Positions 27,859 to 39,210 of a stretch of DNA of 64,000 nucleotides are shown here, piece after piece. The stretch lies in the NCBI RefSeq assembly GCF_007744255.1, contig NZ_CP036267.1, positions 4,382,001 to 4,446,000 on the forward strand, written 5' to 3'. The notes beneath the pieces are model-generated. The model was not told where the DNA came from and ran no database searches. It worked only from the letters and a program-made list of their open reading frames with translations. How positions within the stretch are numbered: the first letter of the stretch is position 1; each line of letters begins with the position of its first letter. A program made the translations under genes and the position numbers. This DNA comes from Thalassoglobus polymorphus. GTDB taxonomy: Bacteria > Planctomycetota > Planctomycetia > Planctomycetales > Planctomycetaceae.

Positions 27859-28673
27859 GCAATGAATTCACAATCCGCGAGATGACGGAAGCCGATGTCC
27901 CGTTTGGTCTCAGCTTGGGAGAGATGTCAGGTTGGAATCAGATGCCGGCAGACTGGCTGCGAATTTATCGATACGAACCGCGGGGTTGCTTTGTCGGCAT
28001 GATGAATGAGACACCCGTGGCAACAATTTCTACGACGACCTACGGGACTGACCTGGCTTGGATCGGCATGATGCTGGTGCATCCAGATTTTCGCCGACAA
28101 GGAATCGCAACCGCGCTCATGAAACATGTGATTGCCTGGCTGGAAGAACGTGGGACGGAGTGCATCAAACTGGATGCGACACCTGCTGGTGCAACCGTCT
28201 ACGAACAGCTTGGCTTCAAACGGGAGTGGGAATTTCACCGATACGAAAAGCGGGGCGATGTGGGGACAGTCGAGAACGTCGAAGGTCTGGAGAATTTCCA
28301 GGTCGAACAATTCGACAGGAAGGCATTCGGGGTGGATAGGTCTGAGTGGCTGTCGCGTCTGGCAGCCGATTCGAAAGTCGTATCTCAGCAAAATGGATAC
28401 GGAATGTTGCGTCCGGGCAGGTTGGCAACCTACTTAGGTCCGGTGATTGCTGAAACTCCTGATCTTGCGGAAGGGCTGATCCATCAATTGATTTCAGAGC
28501 AACATAAGACGATTTTTTGGGATGCTCCTGGCCCAAATGCCGATGCGATTGAACTGACTAAGAGATTCGGTTTTCAACCCGTTCGGCCACTCATTAGGAT
28601 GTGGCGCGGGGAGAAGCTCGTTGTTGGAAACGTAAACAAACAATACGCTCTGGCATCTCCTGCAACGGGGTGA
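27852..28673 (+). CDS. GNAT-family N-acetyltransferase
   Basis: 273 aa. Residues about 1-135 are a GNAT fold with acetyl-CoA loop HPDFRRQGIATALM and the C-terminal VYEQLGFKREWEFHRYEK. The rest (about 150-270) looks like the second, degenerate GNAT half found in proteins with an additional C-terminal acetyltransferase domain (GYGMLRPGRLATYLGPVIAE, RFGFQPVRPLIRMWRG). The acceptor is unknown. Translation is probably coupled to the creatininase gene through the 7-base overlap. Confidence 0.88.
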   Translation: MVSNEFTIREMTEADVPFGLSLGEMSGWNQMPADWLRIYRYEPRGCFVGMMNETPVATISTTTYGTDLAWIGMMLVHPDFRRQGIATALMKHVIAWLEERGTECIKLDATPAGATVYEQLGFKREWEFHRYEKRGDVGTVENVEGLENFQVEQFDRKAFGVDRSEWLSRLAADSKVVSQQNGYGMLRPGRLATYLGPVIAETPDLAEGLIHQLISEQHKTIFWDAPGPNADAIELTKRFGFQPVRPLIRMWRGEKLVVGNVNKQYALASPATG

Positions 28674-28680
28674 CCATTTT

Positions 28681-28800
28681 AGAGGATCTCTCGAATTGGT
28701 GCACAGGTTCTGCCTCGTGGCGAACAGCTACTTTATTGATGAAACACATTCTTCGCGGGCACACGGTAGAGCAAACTGCTCTAGTCCGAGAGACACTCTC
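28681..28800 (+). repeat. Dispersed repeat family II, the most complete copy
   Basis: Lies just after the GNAT stop. Left half: GGATCTCTCGAATTGG, GGTTCTGCCTCGTGGCGAAC. Right half: GATGAAACACATTCTTCGCG, GGCACACGGTAGAGCAAACT, GCTCTAG. The right part includes the hairpin TAGAGCA AAC TGCTCTA. An open frame runs through it into the next gene, but that is not taken as coding. Confidence 0.82.
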
Positions 28801-28836
28801 CTGCGAACCGAGATATTGAAAAGACAGGTCGAAACA

Positions 28837-29877
28837 ATGAATCAAAGTTTACCCGAATCCATCCGAGATGAAGCTCACCTTGAAGAACTTCTCAGCGAAC
28901 CGACAGAAGGAGCAATTGACGCGCTTCGAAAAGTGCCGGGTGATATTATTCTCCTCGGAGCGGGTGGGAAAATGGGGCCGTCTCTTGCCAGAATGGTAAA
29001 GCGTGCCGCCGACGCAGCCGACACACCACGGCGAGTGATAGCTGTCAGCCGGTTCTCAGATGCGTCACTTCCGAAACAGCTGAATGAGTTCGGAATCGAA
29101 ACAATCTCAGGTGATTTGCTCGACGAAGAATTCATTGCTTCTCTTCCCGATGTCCCGAATGTTATTTTTATGACGGGAGCCAAATTCGGAACTTCAGGAG
29201 ATGAATCGCTGACCTGGGCAATGAATGTCTGGTTGCCATCGGTTGTCTGTCGCAAGTATCGCAACAGCCGGATCACTGCTTTCTCAACAGGAAACGTGTA
29301 TCCGCTGGTCCCGATTGAGTCTGGCGGTTCAGTCGAAAGCGATCCCTTACAGCCCATCGGCGAATACGCCAACACTGCCGTCGGGCGAGAGAGAATGTTC
29401 TCCTACTTCTGCAATCGTGAAGGGAACCCAACCAGCCTTGTCCGATTAAATTACTCCGTCGAAATGCGTTACGGCGTCCTTGTCGATCTGGCTAAGCAAG
29501 TCATGGCAGGAGGACCGATTGACGTTTCAATGGGCTATGCAAATGTCATCTGGCAGGCAGACGCCAATGCAATGACGATCCAGTCAATGGCCGATGCTAG
29601 CTCACCCGCTTTCGTTGTGAACGTTTCAGGACCAGAGATTTTCTCGACCAAAGAAATTTGCGAACGATACGCAGACCTGTTCGGAACTTCTGTCGACTTC
29701 ACCGGCGAACCCGCACCAACAGCACTGCTCAACAATGGTTCCTTCGGTCACCAGCGATACGGAGCCCCGCGCGTCTCGCTGGAACAACTTCAAACCTGGA
29801 TTGCCGACTGGTTGAAGCGAGACCAAGTGACTTGGGGAAAACCAACTCACTTCGAAGTCCGAGACGGAAAATTTTAA
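28837..29877 (+). CDS. NAD-dependent epimerase/dehydratase family protein
   Basis: 346 aa from ATG 28837. An open frame extends upstream to 28696, but that part is repeat sequence. A Rossmann motif appears after a 35-residue N-terminal helix: DIILLGAGGKMGPSLARMVK (GxxGxxG type). The substrate-binding half has AFSTGNVYPLVP (Ser of the extended SDR triad) and PIGEYANTAVGRERMFSYF, where the usual YxxxK reads YANTAVGRE: the lysine of the catalytic pair is not evident. The substrate is not known. It ends a same-strand run of genes from the Nramp-like gene onward. Confidence 0.85.
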   Translation: MNQSLPESIRDEAHLEELLSEPTEGAIDALRKVPGDIILLGAGGKMGPSLARMVKRAADAADTPRRVIAVSRFSDASLPKQLNEFGIETISGDLLDEEFIASLPDVPNVIFMTGAKFGTSGDESLTWAMNVWLPSVVCRKYRNSRITAFSTGNVYPLVPIESGGSVESDPLQPIGEYANTAVGRERMFSYFCNREGNPTSLVRLNYSVEMRYGVLVDLAKQVMAGGPIDVSMGYANVIWQADANAMTIQSMADASSPAFVVNVSGPEIFSTKEICERYADLFGTSVDFTGEPAPTALLNNGSFGHQRYGAPRVSLEQLQTWIADWLKRDQVTWGKPTHFEVRDGKF

Positions 29878-30188
29878 TAGCCCGAAATCTGAGAGAATTG
29901 AAACTGCAGAAACGGTCATGCAGAAACCGCTGGACCAATGACTGCGGGGGGCTGGCAAGCATTTGAGATTGGCGACGGCGAGGAAGTTTCAATTCACCTG
30001 CACCATCTCTAAAACCTGTGGGTTGTACGATTACGTCAAGACTTCAAGGCCCAAGATGATATTCGGGGAGCAGTTACGGGGACTATCTGCTCTAGAATCG
30101 ACCGCACGACTGCTCTCGAAAGAAATGATCCAGAAAATCGAAGTAGGCATCTTGGCAACTGAACTGATTCAAGGTGAGAGCGATATGA
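29878..30188. other. Intergenic region, probably gene debris
   Basis: About 310 bases after the epimerase gene. A frame from 29963 to 30271 exists but has no recognisable family pattern and overlaps the methyltransferase remnant. The sequence includes GTCAAGACTTCAAGGCC and other stretches that could be decayed coding sequence; nothing specific is supported. Confidence 0.4.
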
Positions 30189-30353
30189 ACAAAGGACTTC
30201 ACACGAAGCACGCTGCCAACAAAGACTTTTTCGATCGAAACCGTGGCGCTGTTGGAGGCGAACCAATTTGAAGTGCAGCACGAAGACCGAACGGAAATTT
30301 GGACAATGCCGGTTGCAGCCGTCCTTGCCAGGAAAAAGGCTGACAGCGAGTGA
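30189..30353 (+). pseudogene. Remnant: C-terminal end of a methyltransferase-like gene
   Basis: An open stretch without a start ends ALLEANQFEVQHEDRTEIWT then MPVAAVLARKKADSE, stop at 30353. This has the look of the last strands of a SAM-dependent methyltransferase, but no methyltransferase core is present upstream; an in-frame TGA lies at 30186-30188. The stop overlaps the GTG of the next ORF (GTGA), an arrangement typical of an old operon junction. I infer that a deletion removed the 5' part. The family call is from memory. Confidence 0.45.
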
Positions 30354-30601
30354 GTCCAGTTGTCATCAACAGCGTCTTCGTCGCGGGGTCGACATTAATC
30401 GCGCTCGTCATTCTGTTTCACCCTCGCGTGGTTAAAAAGTCAGTAACCTGGCAAGCAACCGTCACGCCGCTTGCGTCGATCATTGGAAGCGGGTTCCTGA
30501 TTCTCGCCCCGAGCCTGAAACACGAATTTGGCTCGTGGGGAATCGCTGTGATGGCGTTGTTATGCATTGCCGCCTATCTCTTCGGCAATGCGATTCGGTA
30601 G
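30350..30601 (+). pseudogene. Short two-to-three-helix membrane protein, possibly truncated
   Basis: 83 aa from GTG 30350, which overlaps the upstream stop by four bases. Three hydrophobic segments: VINSVFVAGSTLIALVILF (about 4-22), VTPLASIIGSGFLILAPSL (about 38-56) and WGIAVMALLCIAAYLFGNAI (about 63-82). It ends abruptly after LFGNAIR at TAG. I suspect it is the 5' end of a longer planctomycete membrane protein because it stops right after a helix and has remnants upstream; it may also be a functional small protein. No Shine-Dalgarno is needed if it was coupled to the upstream gene. Confidence 0.5.
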
Positions 30602-30838
30602 CTAACGAAGTCGCCAGGAGTAACGAAGCGCGACCGATTGCGCGAATCTCGCCGACCACAAACAGTTCGGTTTTCTCAGCTGGCACTGACGGACCACACA
30701 GATGACGGAGTCTCTCGCGGCAACGTTCTGTAGTGCTTCCTACGATTTGTTTTTGCAGTTCCCGAAGAAAAGAACGGAACCGAGACCGCCTAATTATCGC
30801 CCTATTCACAACACAGATCAAACATTGCAAATAGGTAA

Positions 30839-30860
30839 TCTCAGCTAGATCTAGCTGAGA
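30839..30860. promoter_or_regulatory. 22-bp perfect palindrome
   Basis: TCTCAGCTAGA joined to its exact complement TCTAGCTGAGA. No T-run follows on either strand, which argues against an intrinsic terminator and favours a binding site for a dimeric regulator or a processing hairpin. It is 265 bases upstream of the DUF1559 start. Confidence 0.55.
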
Positions 30861-30981
30861 GACTGGTTATTTCGTGATTCTGGAGTGCCAGCAGCTTACT
30901 ACTGCGTCTCGTCTCGTACTGTCTCTCATCAATAAACGCGAGCTGATATGAAAACTGAATGTAATATCAGAGATTCTCCAG

Positions 30982-31010
30982 TTGACGTAACTTAATGCTT
31001 CCTTAACATT
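30982..31010 (+). promoter_or_regulatory. Possible sigma-70-type promoter of the DUF1559 gene
   Basis: TTGACG at 30982-30987, 17-base spacer, AACATT at 31005-31010. The -35 element is good and the -10 is poor (three of six). It lies 115 bases upstream of the start codon. By eye only. Confidence 0.25.
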
Positions 31011-31124
31011 TATTAGTTCGCATGCGAATAATTCTTGTGAACTAAAGCATTGATTTATACTCATATAAACAGACAACGAAATAAGTATTCGTTGATGGAA
31101 CTAAACTTAAAATTAGAGGAAATC

Positions 31125-32171
31125 ATGAAGAAGAATCGTCGCCAGCGTCATGGCTTCACCCTGATCGAGCTCTTGGTTGTGATTGCGATCATCGCAATTC
31201 TAGTTGCATTGCTCTTGCCAGCGGTTCAACAGGCTCGTGAGGCAGCCCGTCGAACGCAGTGCAAGAATAATCTGAAACAGCTGGGCTTGGCGTTGCACAA
31301 CTACCATGACGTTTACAACACCTTCCCTTATAGAACTGGTGGTACGAATACTGGCTCAAGCTCCTCGAACTGGGGACGTGGTAGCGGCATGATTGGACTA
31401 CTCCCTTATATTGATCAGGCACCACTCTATAATCAAATCTCAGGAAGTTTGACTATTAACGGAGTGACATATAATCCGTTCGGACCCGGCCCGTGGACTT
31501 CAGATTACACTCCGTGGCAAGCTAAAATCCCAGGATTGCTTTGCCCATCAGATGGACTACATGTTTCAACCAATAATCTTGGGAACAACAGTTACGCATT
31601 CAGTGCTGGTGACAGTGCCGATGTCCTCTCGACAGATCCTCGTGGCGTCTTCGGAGTGAACAGTAGCGTTCGCATGAGAGACCTTACTGACGGGACGAGC
31701 AATACAATTCTTATGGCAGAGCGAATTTTCCCGCGAAGATCGAACGACATCGGAATGGTCGCCATCGCAACTTCGTTCTCAGACACGACCATTATTCCGA
31801 ACGACTGCCGAGCAATGTATAGCACTTCCAATCGTGCTTATATCACGGGCTCGACTCTCCGAGACTTTGGAGGAGATCGCTGGGCTGATGGTGGTGCAGG
31901 TGTTTCGGGAGTCACAACAATTCTTCCGATCAACTCACCTTCCTGCTCTCAGAACAATCATGAGAACCAACCAGGAATTTACTCATCAGGTAGTCGCCAC
32001 GTTGGTGGTGCTCAAGTCTTGCTCGGTGACGGAAGTGTTCGATTCATCAGTGAAAATATCGACACTGGAAACCTTGGTGTGAATGCTCGGAACATCAGCG
32101 GACCGAGCCCATACGGCGTCTGGGGAGCATTAGGTTCTCGAGCCGGTGGCGAGGTCGTAGGCGAATTCTAA
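31125..32171 (+). CDS. DUF1559 pseudopilin-like surface protein
   Basis: 348 aa from ATG 31125, chosen because GAGGAA lies three bases upstream and MKKNRRQRHGFTLIELL is the usual N-terminus; the in-frame ATG at 31050 adds 25 unlikely residues. The N-terminal prepilin motif GFTLIELLVVIAIIAILVAL would be cleaved before Phe and N-methylated by prepilin peptidase. DUF1559 follows, ending with the conserved SRHVGGAQVLLGDGSVRFIS. These proteins are hugely expanded in planctomycetes; the role is probably pilus- or surface-related. A copy of repeat family I begins one base after its stop, and a lipoprotein gene of the kind often found with DUF1559 follows. Confidence 0.95.
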   Translation: MKKNRRQRHGFTLIELLVVIAIIAILVALLLPAVQQAREAARRTQCKNNLKQLGLALHNYHDVYNTFPYRTGGTNTGSSSSNWGRGSGMIGLLPYIDQAPLYNQISGSLTINGVTYNPFGPGPWTSDYTPWQAKIPGLLCPSDGLHVSTNNLGNNSYAFSAGDSADVLSTDPRGVFGVNSSVRMRDLTDGTSNTILMAERIFPRRSNDIGMVAIATSFSDTTIIPNDCRAMYSTSNRAYITGSTLRDFGGDRWADGGAGVSGVTTILPINSPSCSQNNHENQPGIYSSGSRHVGGAQVLLGDGSVRFISENIDTGNLGVNARNISGPSPYGVWGALGSRAGGEVVGEF

Positions 32172-32254
32172 TTAGAACCAGTCCGAAAACTTCTGGAATA
32201 GCCGCTTGTCTCAATGTTTGAGAGAGCAATTTCAAGTTACAGGACCAATTCTAG
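32172..32254 (+). repeat. Dispersed repeat family I, copy 2 (83 bp)
   Basis: TTAGAACCAGTCCGAAAA at the left end, CAGGACCAATTCTAG at the right. It starts directly after the TAA of the DUF1559 gene, so the element lies in its 3' untranslated region. Confidence 0.88.
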
Positions 32255-32281
32255 AATTTCCCGCCTGCATCGTACTCAGAA

Positions 32282-32316
32282 AACAGGACCGTTGGGGCTC
32301 CCCCTGCGGTCCTGTT
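32282..32316 (+). terminator. Strong hairpin between DUF1559 and lipoprotein genes
   Basis: Perfect 10-bp stem AACAGGACCG (32282-32291) with CGGTCCTGTT (32307-32316); the loop TTGGGGCTCCCCCTG can fold into a second GGGG/CCCC helix. On the plus strand no T-run follows (CAAGTTGTTTG); on the minus strand TTTT follows. It may be a weak terminator or an RNA-stabilising hairpin after the DUF1559 gene. Confidence 0.6.
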
Positions 32317-32441
32317 CAAGTTGTTTGCCATTCCGAATTCATGTGCGCCCCGCACGGCGCTGTCAACGGTTGGCTAATGAAAATTTCTCAACTGTGATCA
32401 GTCAATTGTGACCTGTCACCCAATTGGAAGATTCAAAGACA

Positions 32442-32894
32442 ATGAAATACTCAGCTCTCTTTTCGCTCGCAATGCTAGTCACCTTATCCGCCTGCGGAGG
32501 AAAGACAGACCCGCTTAAAGCGGCTCGCCCAAAAACGGTCCCCGCCTCAGGAAAAGTGACTTACAATGGAACTCCTGTCGAAGGAGCACAGGTCAACCTG
32601 ATTCCAGCTACGAACACCGATCCAGCTGCCTTTGCACTTACAGAAGCAGACGGAACTTTTACACTCACGACTTACGATGATGGTGACGGAGCAGTTCCGG
32701 GAAACTATCAAGTCACAGTGGTCAAACGGAGCGTGGAAACAATCCTCAACCCTGATGACCCCAATGGCCCTCCTGTGGGGTCAAAGGAAGAATCATTTCT
32801 TCCGAAAAAGTACGGCAGCGTATCTTCGACAGACCTTCAGGCAAATATTTCCAGTGAAGGAACGGATTCACTCGAATTCTCTCTCACAGACTAA
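32442..32894 (+). CDS. Small lipoprotein with carboxypeptidase-regulatory-like domain
   Basis: 150 aa from ATG 32442. The lipoprotein signal MKYSALFSLAMLVTLSACGG has lipobox LSAC. The mature part has the beta-sandwich pattern VPASGKVTYNGTPVEGAQVN ... FALTEADGTFTLTTYDDGDG ... VPGNYQVTVVKR, typical of transthyretin/carboxypeptidase-regulatory folds and common in planctomycete lipoproteins encoded downstream of DUF1559 genes. The role is unknown; a structural or binding partner of the DUF1559 protein is a reasonable guess from this recurring arrangement. Confidence 0.85.
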   Translation: MKYSALFSLAMLVTLSACGGKTDPLKAARPKTVPASGKVTYNGTPVEGAQVNLIPATNTDPAAFALTEADGTFTLTTYDDGDGAVPGNYQVTVVKRSVETILNPDDPNGPPVGSKEESFLPKKYGSVSSTDLQANISSEGTDSLEFSLTD

Positions 32895-33240
32895 AGCATT
32901 GGCTCTGACAAACTCTGAACAGGTGATCGAGAAGCCTGAACTGACACTCTCAGATACTGAGGAAAGTGACGATCCCACGAGCTTCCGGGCTGGTTCCGGA
33001 TAATACTGTTAGAGCTTCTGGCTACCTGACGGAAGTGGAGTGTTTTTTTCCGAAAACGCGTACTTTGCGGACGTGAGAAGCACAAAAGCATACTTAAACC
33101 AACAATCTCGCCACGACATGACGTTTTAACTCGATCGATCAGCGAAGAATGTTTGCAACAGTCAATGAATCAGACTTGCATTTAATGGCTCGCTTGCGAA
33201 CACTGTGCAAACTGTTGCAGAAGTCTTTTCAGGATTGCTG
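32895..33240. other. Intergenic region before the mrp operon
   Basis: About 345 bases; must carry the mrp promoter. I see no terminator with a T-run and no operator-like palindrome. Confidence 0.4.
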
Positions 33241-35637
<2,397 letters not shown>

Positions 35638-35639
35638 CA

Positions 35640-36053
35640 ATGGACTCAGTAATTCTAAAAACTGCCATTCGGTTTCTGTTGCCCTTACTTCTGCTAGCGT
35701 CGGTGTTTCTATTCCTGCGAGGACACAATGATCCGGGAGGCGGATTCGTTGGTGGTCTGGTAGTTAGCGGCGCAATTGCTCTGTACGCCATTATCGATAG
35801 TGCGTCAGCCGCGAGACAGATGCTTCGTGTCTCCCCGAGAATTCTGATCGGCTCAGGGCTCTTAATTTCGCTAAGTAGTGGACTAGCACCGTTACTGACA
35901 GGTCGCCCATTCCTCACCGGTTTGTGGACGACAGCAACGACTGTCGGTCTGGGAGAACTGCACATCGGTACGCCGCTGTTCTTCGATCTCGGAGTTTATC
36001 TCGTTGTAACAGGAGTCTCTGTCGTCTTTATCTTTTCACTTCTAGAAGAATAG
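35640..36053 (+). CDS. mrpB: Mrp antiporter subunit B (MnhB)
   Basis: 137 aa. I prefer ATG 35640, ten bases after AGGAGG, over a GTG at 35634 that overlaps the mrpA stop (GTGA). Four membrane helices with the MnhB signature [20 protein letters not shown] and the later [20 protein letters not shown]. It follows mrpA without a gap and shares the operon. Confidence 0.92.
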   Translation: MDSVILKTAIRFLLPLLLLASVFLFLRGHNDPGGGFVGGLVVSGAIALYAIIDSASAARQMLRVSPRILIGSGLLISLSSGLAPLLTGRPFLTGLWTTATTVGLGELHIGTPLFFDLGVYLVVTGVSVVFIFSLLEE

Positions 36054-36058
36054 GCCAC

Positions 36059-36406
36059 ATGGAAATTGTTTTAGCCATCACAGTCGGCGGTTTGTATGCG
36101 GCAGGCATCTATATGATGTTGCGTCGCAGCGTCGTGAAGTTGCTGATTGGACTTGGACTGCTTAGCCACGCTGCCAACCTGCTGATCTTTACTGCAGGTG
36201 GAATCGTTCGTGGCCATGTTCCGGTTATTCCAGCTGGTGAAACGCAGCCTCTCACGCAGGTCGCTGACCCGTTGCCTCAAGCTCTGATCCTTACTGCCAT
36301 CGTAATCAGCTTTGCTGTTCTGGCGTTTGCCCTCGTCCTGGTTTATCGGACGTATCAAACTCTCGGAACCGATGACTTAGACCAACTGAGAGCGACCGAC
36401 ACATGA
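36059..36406 (+). CDS. mrpC: Mrp antiporter subunit C
   Basis: 115 aa, three helices, NuoK homologue. Starts 5 bases after the mrpB stop; AGG close before the ATG. Blocks: [35 protein letters not shown] and [20 protein letters not shown] (the last is strongly conserved in MrpC). It ends within the start of mrpD (ATGA overlap at 36403). Confidence 0.94.
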   Translation: MEIVLAITVGGLYAAGIYMMLRRSVVKLLIGLGLLSHAANLLIFTAGGIVRGHVPVIPAGETQPLTQVADPLPQALILTAIVISFAVLAFALVLVYRTYQTLGTDDLDQLRATDT

Positions 36407-38004
36407 TTGAACAGGTTGCCATTATTCTTCCCATCGTGCTGCCTCTGGCCACGATGGCAGTTCTGCTGCTGGTGTGGAAGTCAATCGCCGCTCAAAAAGT
36501 AATTGGCGTGATTGGTTCAACGCTGCTGATGGCGTCGGCGGCTGCGCTCATCTGTCTCGTCAACCGAGATGGAATGATCGTGTTGCAAGTAGGAAGCTGG
36601 CCCGCTCCGTTTGGCATCACTCTTGTAGCTGATCGATTAAGTTCGATCATGGTCATGCTGGCTGGGCTAATGGTCTTCGCAGTGTCGATCTATTCGCTCG
36701 TTATGATTGATGACCGCCGAGTCGATTTTGGTTTTCACCCACTCGTTCAGTTATTGCTCATGGGAGTCTGTGGAGCTTTTCTGACAGGTGACTTGTTCAA
36801 TCTGTATGTCTGGTTCGAAGTCATGCTGATTGCGTCGTTCGTACTCTTGACACTTGGAGGTGAACGGGGGCAACTGGAAGGTGCCATTAAATACGTCACA
36901 TTGAATCTCATTTCCTCCGCCGTGTTTCTTGCAGCCATCGGGGTGATCTACGCCGCCACCGGAACGCTGAATATGGCGGACCTTGCTTTGAAGCTCCGGA
37001 GCTTTACAGATGACGGAACCGTCTCCGTTCTGGCAATGTTGTTTCTGATCGCATTCGGAACGAAAGCAGCTGTGTTCCCGCTGTTTTTCTGGCTACCCGC
37101 TTCGTACCACACTCCACCTGCGGCCGTCTCGGCGATCTTCGCCGGGCTGCTCACAAAAGTTGGAGTCTATTCGCTGATTCGAGCATTCACGCTGTTGTTC
37201 GTGACTGATCTTGAATTTACACACAACCTGCTGTTGCTCATCGCTGGGTTGACAATGGTGACTGGCGTTCTCGGAGCGATGGCGCAAAGTGAAATCCGCC
37301 GCATCCTGTCGTTTCATATTGTCAGCCAAATTGGCTACATGTTGATGGGACTGGCACTGTACACTCCGCTCGCTTTGGCAGGATCTGTCTTTTACATCAT
37401 TCACCATATTGTTGTGAAAACCAACTTGTTCCTGATTGCCGGGATTATCGAACGTCGTTTCGGAACAGGTCGTCTGGCAGAAATCGGCGGTCTGTATCGA
37501 TCCGCCCCCGTGTTGGCCACACTGTTCTTCCTCTCAGCGATGTCGCTGGCTGGAGTCCCACCACTCTCGGGGTTCTTCGCCAAACTGACACTGATCCGAG
37601 GTGGCCTGGAAGCGGAAGGCTATGCCATTGTGGTTGTCGCCCTGGCTGTGAGCCTGCTGACTCTATTCTCGATGACGAAAATCTGGGCTGAAGCATTTTG
37701 GAAACCGGCTCCTGAAGGGGCCGCGACCGAAACTTCTCAGAACCCCTACACAATGTTTGAACGACTTAGCCTGTTCGGTCCGACACTCCTTCTGGTCACG
37801 ATCACAGTGGGGATTGGGGTGATGGCAGGTCCGGTGATGAACGCTTCAATGGCGACTGCCGAACAACTTCTCGATCCCGATATTTACATACAGGCCGTAT
37901 TGCCAGATCAATACTTAATAGAAAGCGAAGGCGACCTTCTCATCGACGACTCCACTTCCGAGGCGCATGGACTTTTACCATCACCACGCGGAGAGACACA
38001 CTAA
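36403..38004 (+). CDS. mrpD: Mrp antiporter subunit D
   Basis: 533 aa, NuoM/NuoN-type antiporter-like subunit with about 14 helices. Blocks: [60 protein letters not shown], and [20 protein letters not shown]. The conserved Lys and Glu residues for proton transfer are in these blocks. The start overlaps mrpC by four bases and the stop overlaps mrpE by one base (TAATG). Confidence 0.95.
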   Translation: MIEQVAIILPIVLPLATMAVLLLVWKSIAAQKVIGVIGSTLLMASAAALICLVNRDGMIVLQVGSWPAPFGITLVADRLSSIMVMLAGLMVFAVSIYSLVMIDDRRVDFGFHPLVQLLLMGVCGAFLTGDLFNLYVWFEVMLIASFVLLTLGGERGQLEGAIKYVTLNLISSAVFLAAIGVIYAATGTLNMADLALKLRSFTDDGTVSVLAMLFLIAFGTKAAVFPLFFWLPASYHTPPAAVSAIFAGLLTKVGVYSLIRAFTLLFVTDLEFTHNLLLLIAGLTMVTGVLGAMAQSEIRRILSFHIVSQIGYMLMGLALYTPLALAGSVFYIIHHIVVKTNLFLIAGIIERRFGTGRLAEIGGLYRSAPVLATLFFLSAMSLAGVPPLSGFFAKLTLIRGGLEAEGYAIVVVALAVSLLTLFSMTKIWAEAFWKPAPEGAATETSQNPYTMFERLSLFGPTLLLVTITVGIGVMAGPVMNASMATAEQLLDPDIYIQAVLPDQYLIESEGDLLIDDSTSEAHGLLPSPRGETH

Positions 38005-38477
38005 TGCTCAACTTCTTTTTCAACATTTTTCTGGCACTGGTCTGGGCACTGGCAAATGGACAAATCTCCTTGCCAAGCCTCTCGATCGGTTTCGTTCTCG
38101 GATACTGTGTTTTATGGTTCTCACAACCATTGATGGGGCAGTCTCGCTACTTTCGACGATTACCAATTGCGATTCGATTTGCTGGTTTCTTTCTTTGGCA
38201 ATTGATTCTCTCCAACCTCAGGGTTGCCTATGACGTCATCACTCCACACCTGTATATGCGACCGGGAATTATCGCTGTGCCGCTGGACGCAAAAACCGAC
38301 AGGGAAATCACATTGCTGGCGAATTTGATCACGCTAACGCCGGGAACCTTGAGCCTTGATGTGTCTGACGACAAACGTACGCTGTATGTGCATGCCATGT
38401 TTGTCGACAGCCCCGAGAGTGTTCGTGACAGCATCAAGAACGGTTTTGAACGGCGATTACTGGAGTTGATTCGATGA
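38004..38477 (+). CDS. mrpE: Mrp antiporter subunit E
   Basis: 157 aa. Two to three N-terminal helices ([40 protein letters not shown]) and a cytoplasmic domain with [20 protein letters not shown] and YVHAMFVD, all characteristic of MrpE. It starts within the mrpD stop (TAATG) and overlaps mrpF by four bases. Confidence 0.93.
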   Translation: MLNFFFNIFLALVWALANGQISLPSLSIGFVLGYCVLWFSQPLMGQSRYFRRLPIAIRFAGFFLWQLILSNLRVAYDVITPHLYMRPGIIAVPLDAKTDREITLLANLITLTPGTLSLDVSDDKRTLYVHAMFVDSPESVRDSIKNGFERRLLELIR

Positions 38478-38803
38478 TACAGAACATCTTCACATTTGGC
38501 GTTAACTCACTCACCCCGATGATCGCCACAACAGACTGGCTGAGTCTGACCGTTCAAGTTTCACTCGTGCTGTTGGTGGTCGCTCTGGGGCTTACGTTCA
38601 TACGTTTGATCCTTGGCCCTTCGCTTCCTGACCGCGTCGTCGCACTTGATCTTGCCTCCACACTCCTTGTAGGACTGATTGCAGTCAGTGCCATCGAAAC
38701 CGGAGACGTGATCTTTCTGCGAGTCGCAATGGTCGCGGCATTATTCAGTTTTATCGGAACCATCGGCTTCTGTTGGTACCTGCAACGAGAGACCGACCAA
38801 TGA
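38474..38803 (+). CDS. mrpF: Mrp antiporter subunit F
   Basis: 109 aa, three helices. The MrpF pattern [20 protein letters not shown] then [20 protein letters not shown] is clear. An extra 20-residue N-terminal stretch precedes the first helix. ATGA overlaps join it to both mrpE and mrpG. Confidence 0.92.
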   Translation: MIQNIFTFGVNSLTPMIATTDWLSLTVQVSLVLLVVALGLTFIRLILGPSLPDRVVALDLASTLLVGLIAVSAIETGDVIFLRVAMVAALFSFIGTIGFCWYLQRETDQ

Positions 38804-39159
38804 GCGAAATCGCAACGATCTTCCTGCTGATCGCCGGAACCTCCTTTGCCTTACTGGCATCGGTTGCAGTGGTTCGTATGCCGGACATCTACACGCGGAT
38901 GCACGGTGCAACGAAGAGTGCGACTCTGGGAGTTGGCTGCACACTTCTCGCGGTTGCGATTCGTTTCGCCGATATGGAAACGACCACCGTAACGATTCTG
39001 ATCATCGGATTCCTGTTCCTGACAGCTCCGGTTGCTGCCCACATGATTGGTCGAGCCGCCCACCGAAAACAGGTTCCTAAATGGAGTGGCACGATCATCG
39101 ATGAATCTCCGTACGCCGACTCGACAGTTTCTGCAGAAACTGAGCAAGTAGAAAAATAG
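38800..39159 (+). CDS. mrpG: Mrp antiporter subunit G
   Basis: 119 aa from ATG 38800 (overlapping the mrpF stop). Three helices with the MrpG signature [20 protein letters not shown] (GVGC follows). The C-terminus after about 95 is acidic and likely disordered. It is the last gene of the operon and converges on the histidine kinase gene 51 bases later. Confidence 0.92.
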   Translation: MSEIATIFLLIAGTSFALLASVAVVRMPDIYTRMHGATKSATLGVGCTLLAVAIRFADMETTTVTILIIGFLFLTAPVAAHMIGRAAHRKQVPKWSGTIIDESPYADSTVSAETEQVEK

Positions 39160-39174
39160 CGTGATGCGAGAGAA

Positions 39175-39199
39175 GGAGCCGCAACGACAAAGGGGCTCC
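39175..39199. terminator. Possible bidirectional terminator hairpin
   Basis: GGAGCC (39175-39180) and GGCTCC (39194-39199) with a 13-base loop between two convergent genes. No T-run on either side, so its strength is doubtful. Confidence 0.35.
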
Positions 39200-39210
39200 A
39201 AGGTTCCGGA

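Larger units (their letters stand above)
30602..31124. other. Upstream region of the DUF1559 gene
   Basis: About 520 bases. Contains the palindrome at 30839-30860, a possible promoter at 30982-31010 and the Shine-Dalgarno GAGGAA (31116-31121). The last 150 bases are AT-rich. No ORF supported. Confidence 0.5.

Noticed and set aside
28696-28836. N-terminal extension of the epimerase-like gene
   Set aside because: The extension is the translation of a dispersed repeat, and a better ATG lies at 28837 before the conserved part.
39126-39143. 18-bp perfect palindrome CAGTTTCTGCAGAAACTG
   Set aside because: It lies inside the end of mrpG and has no T-run; probably coincidental within coding sequence.
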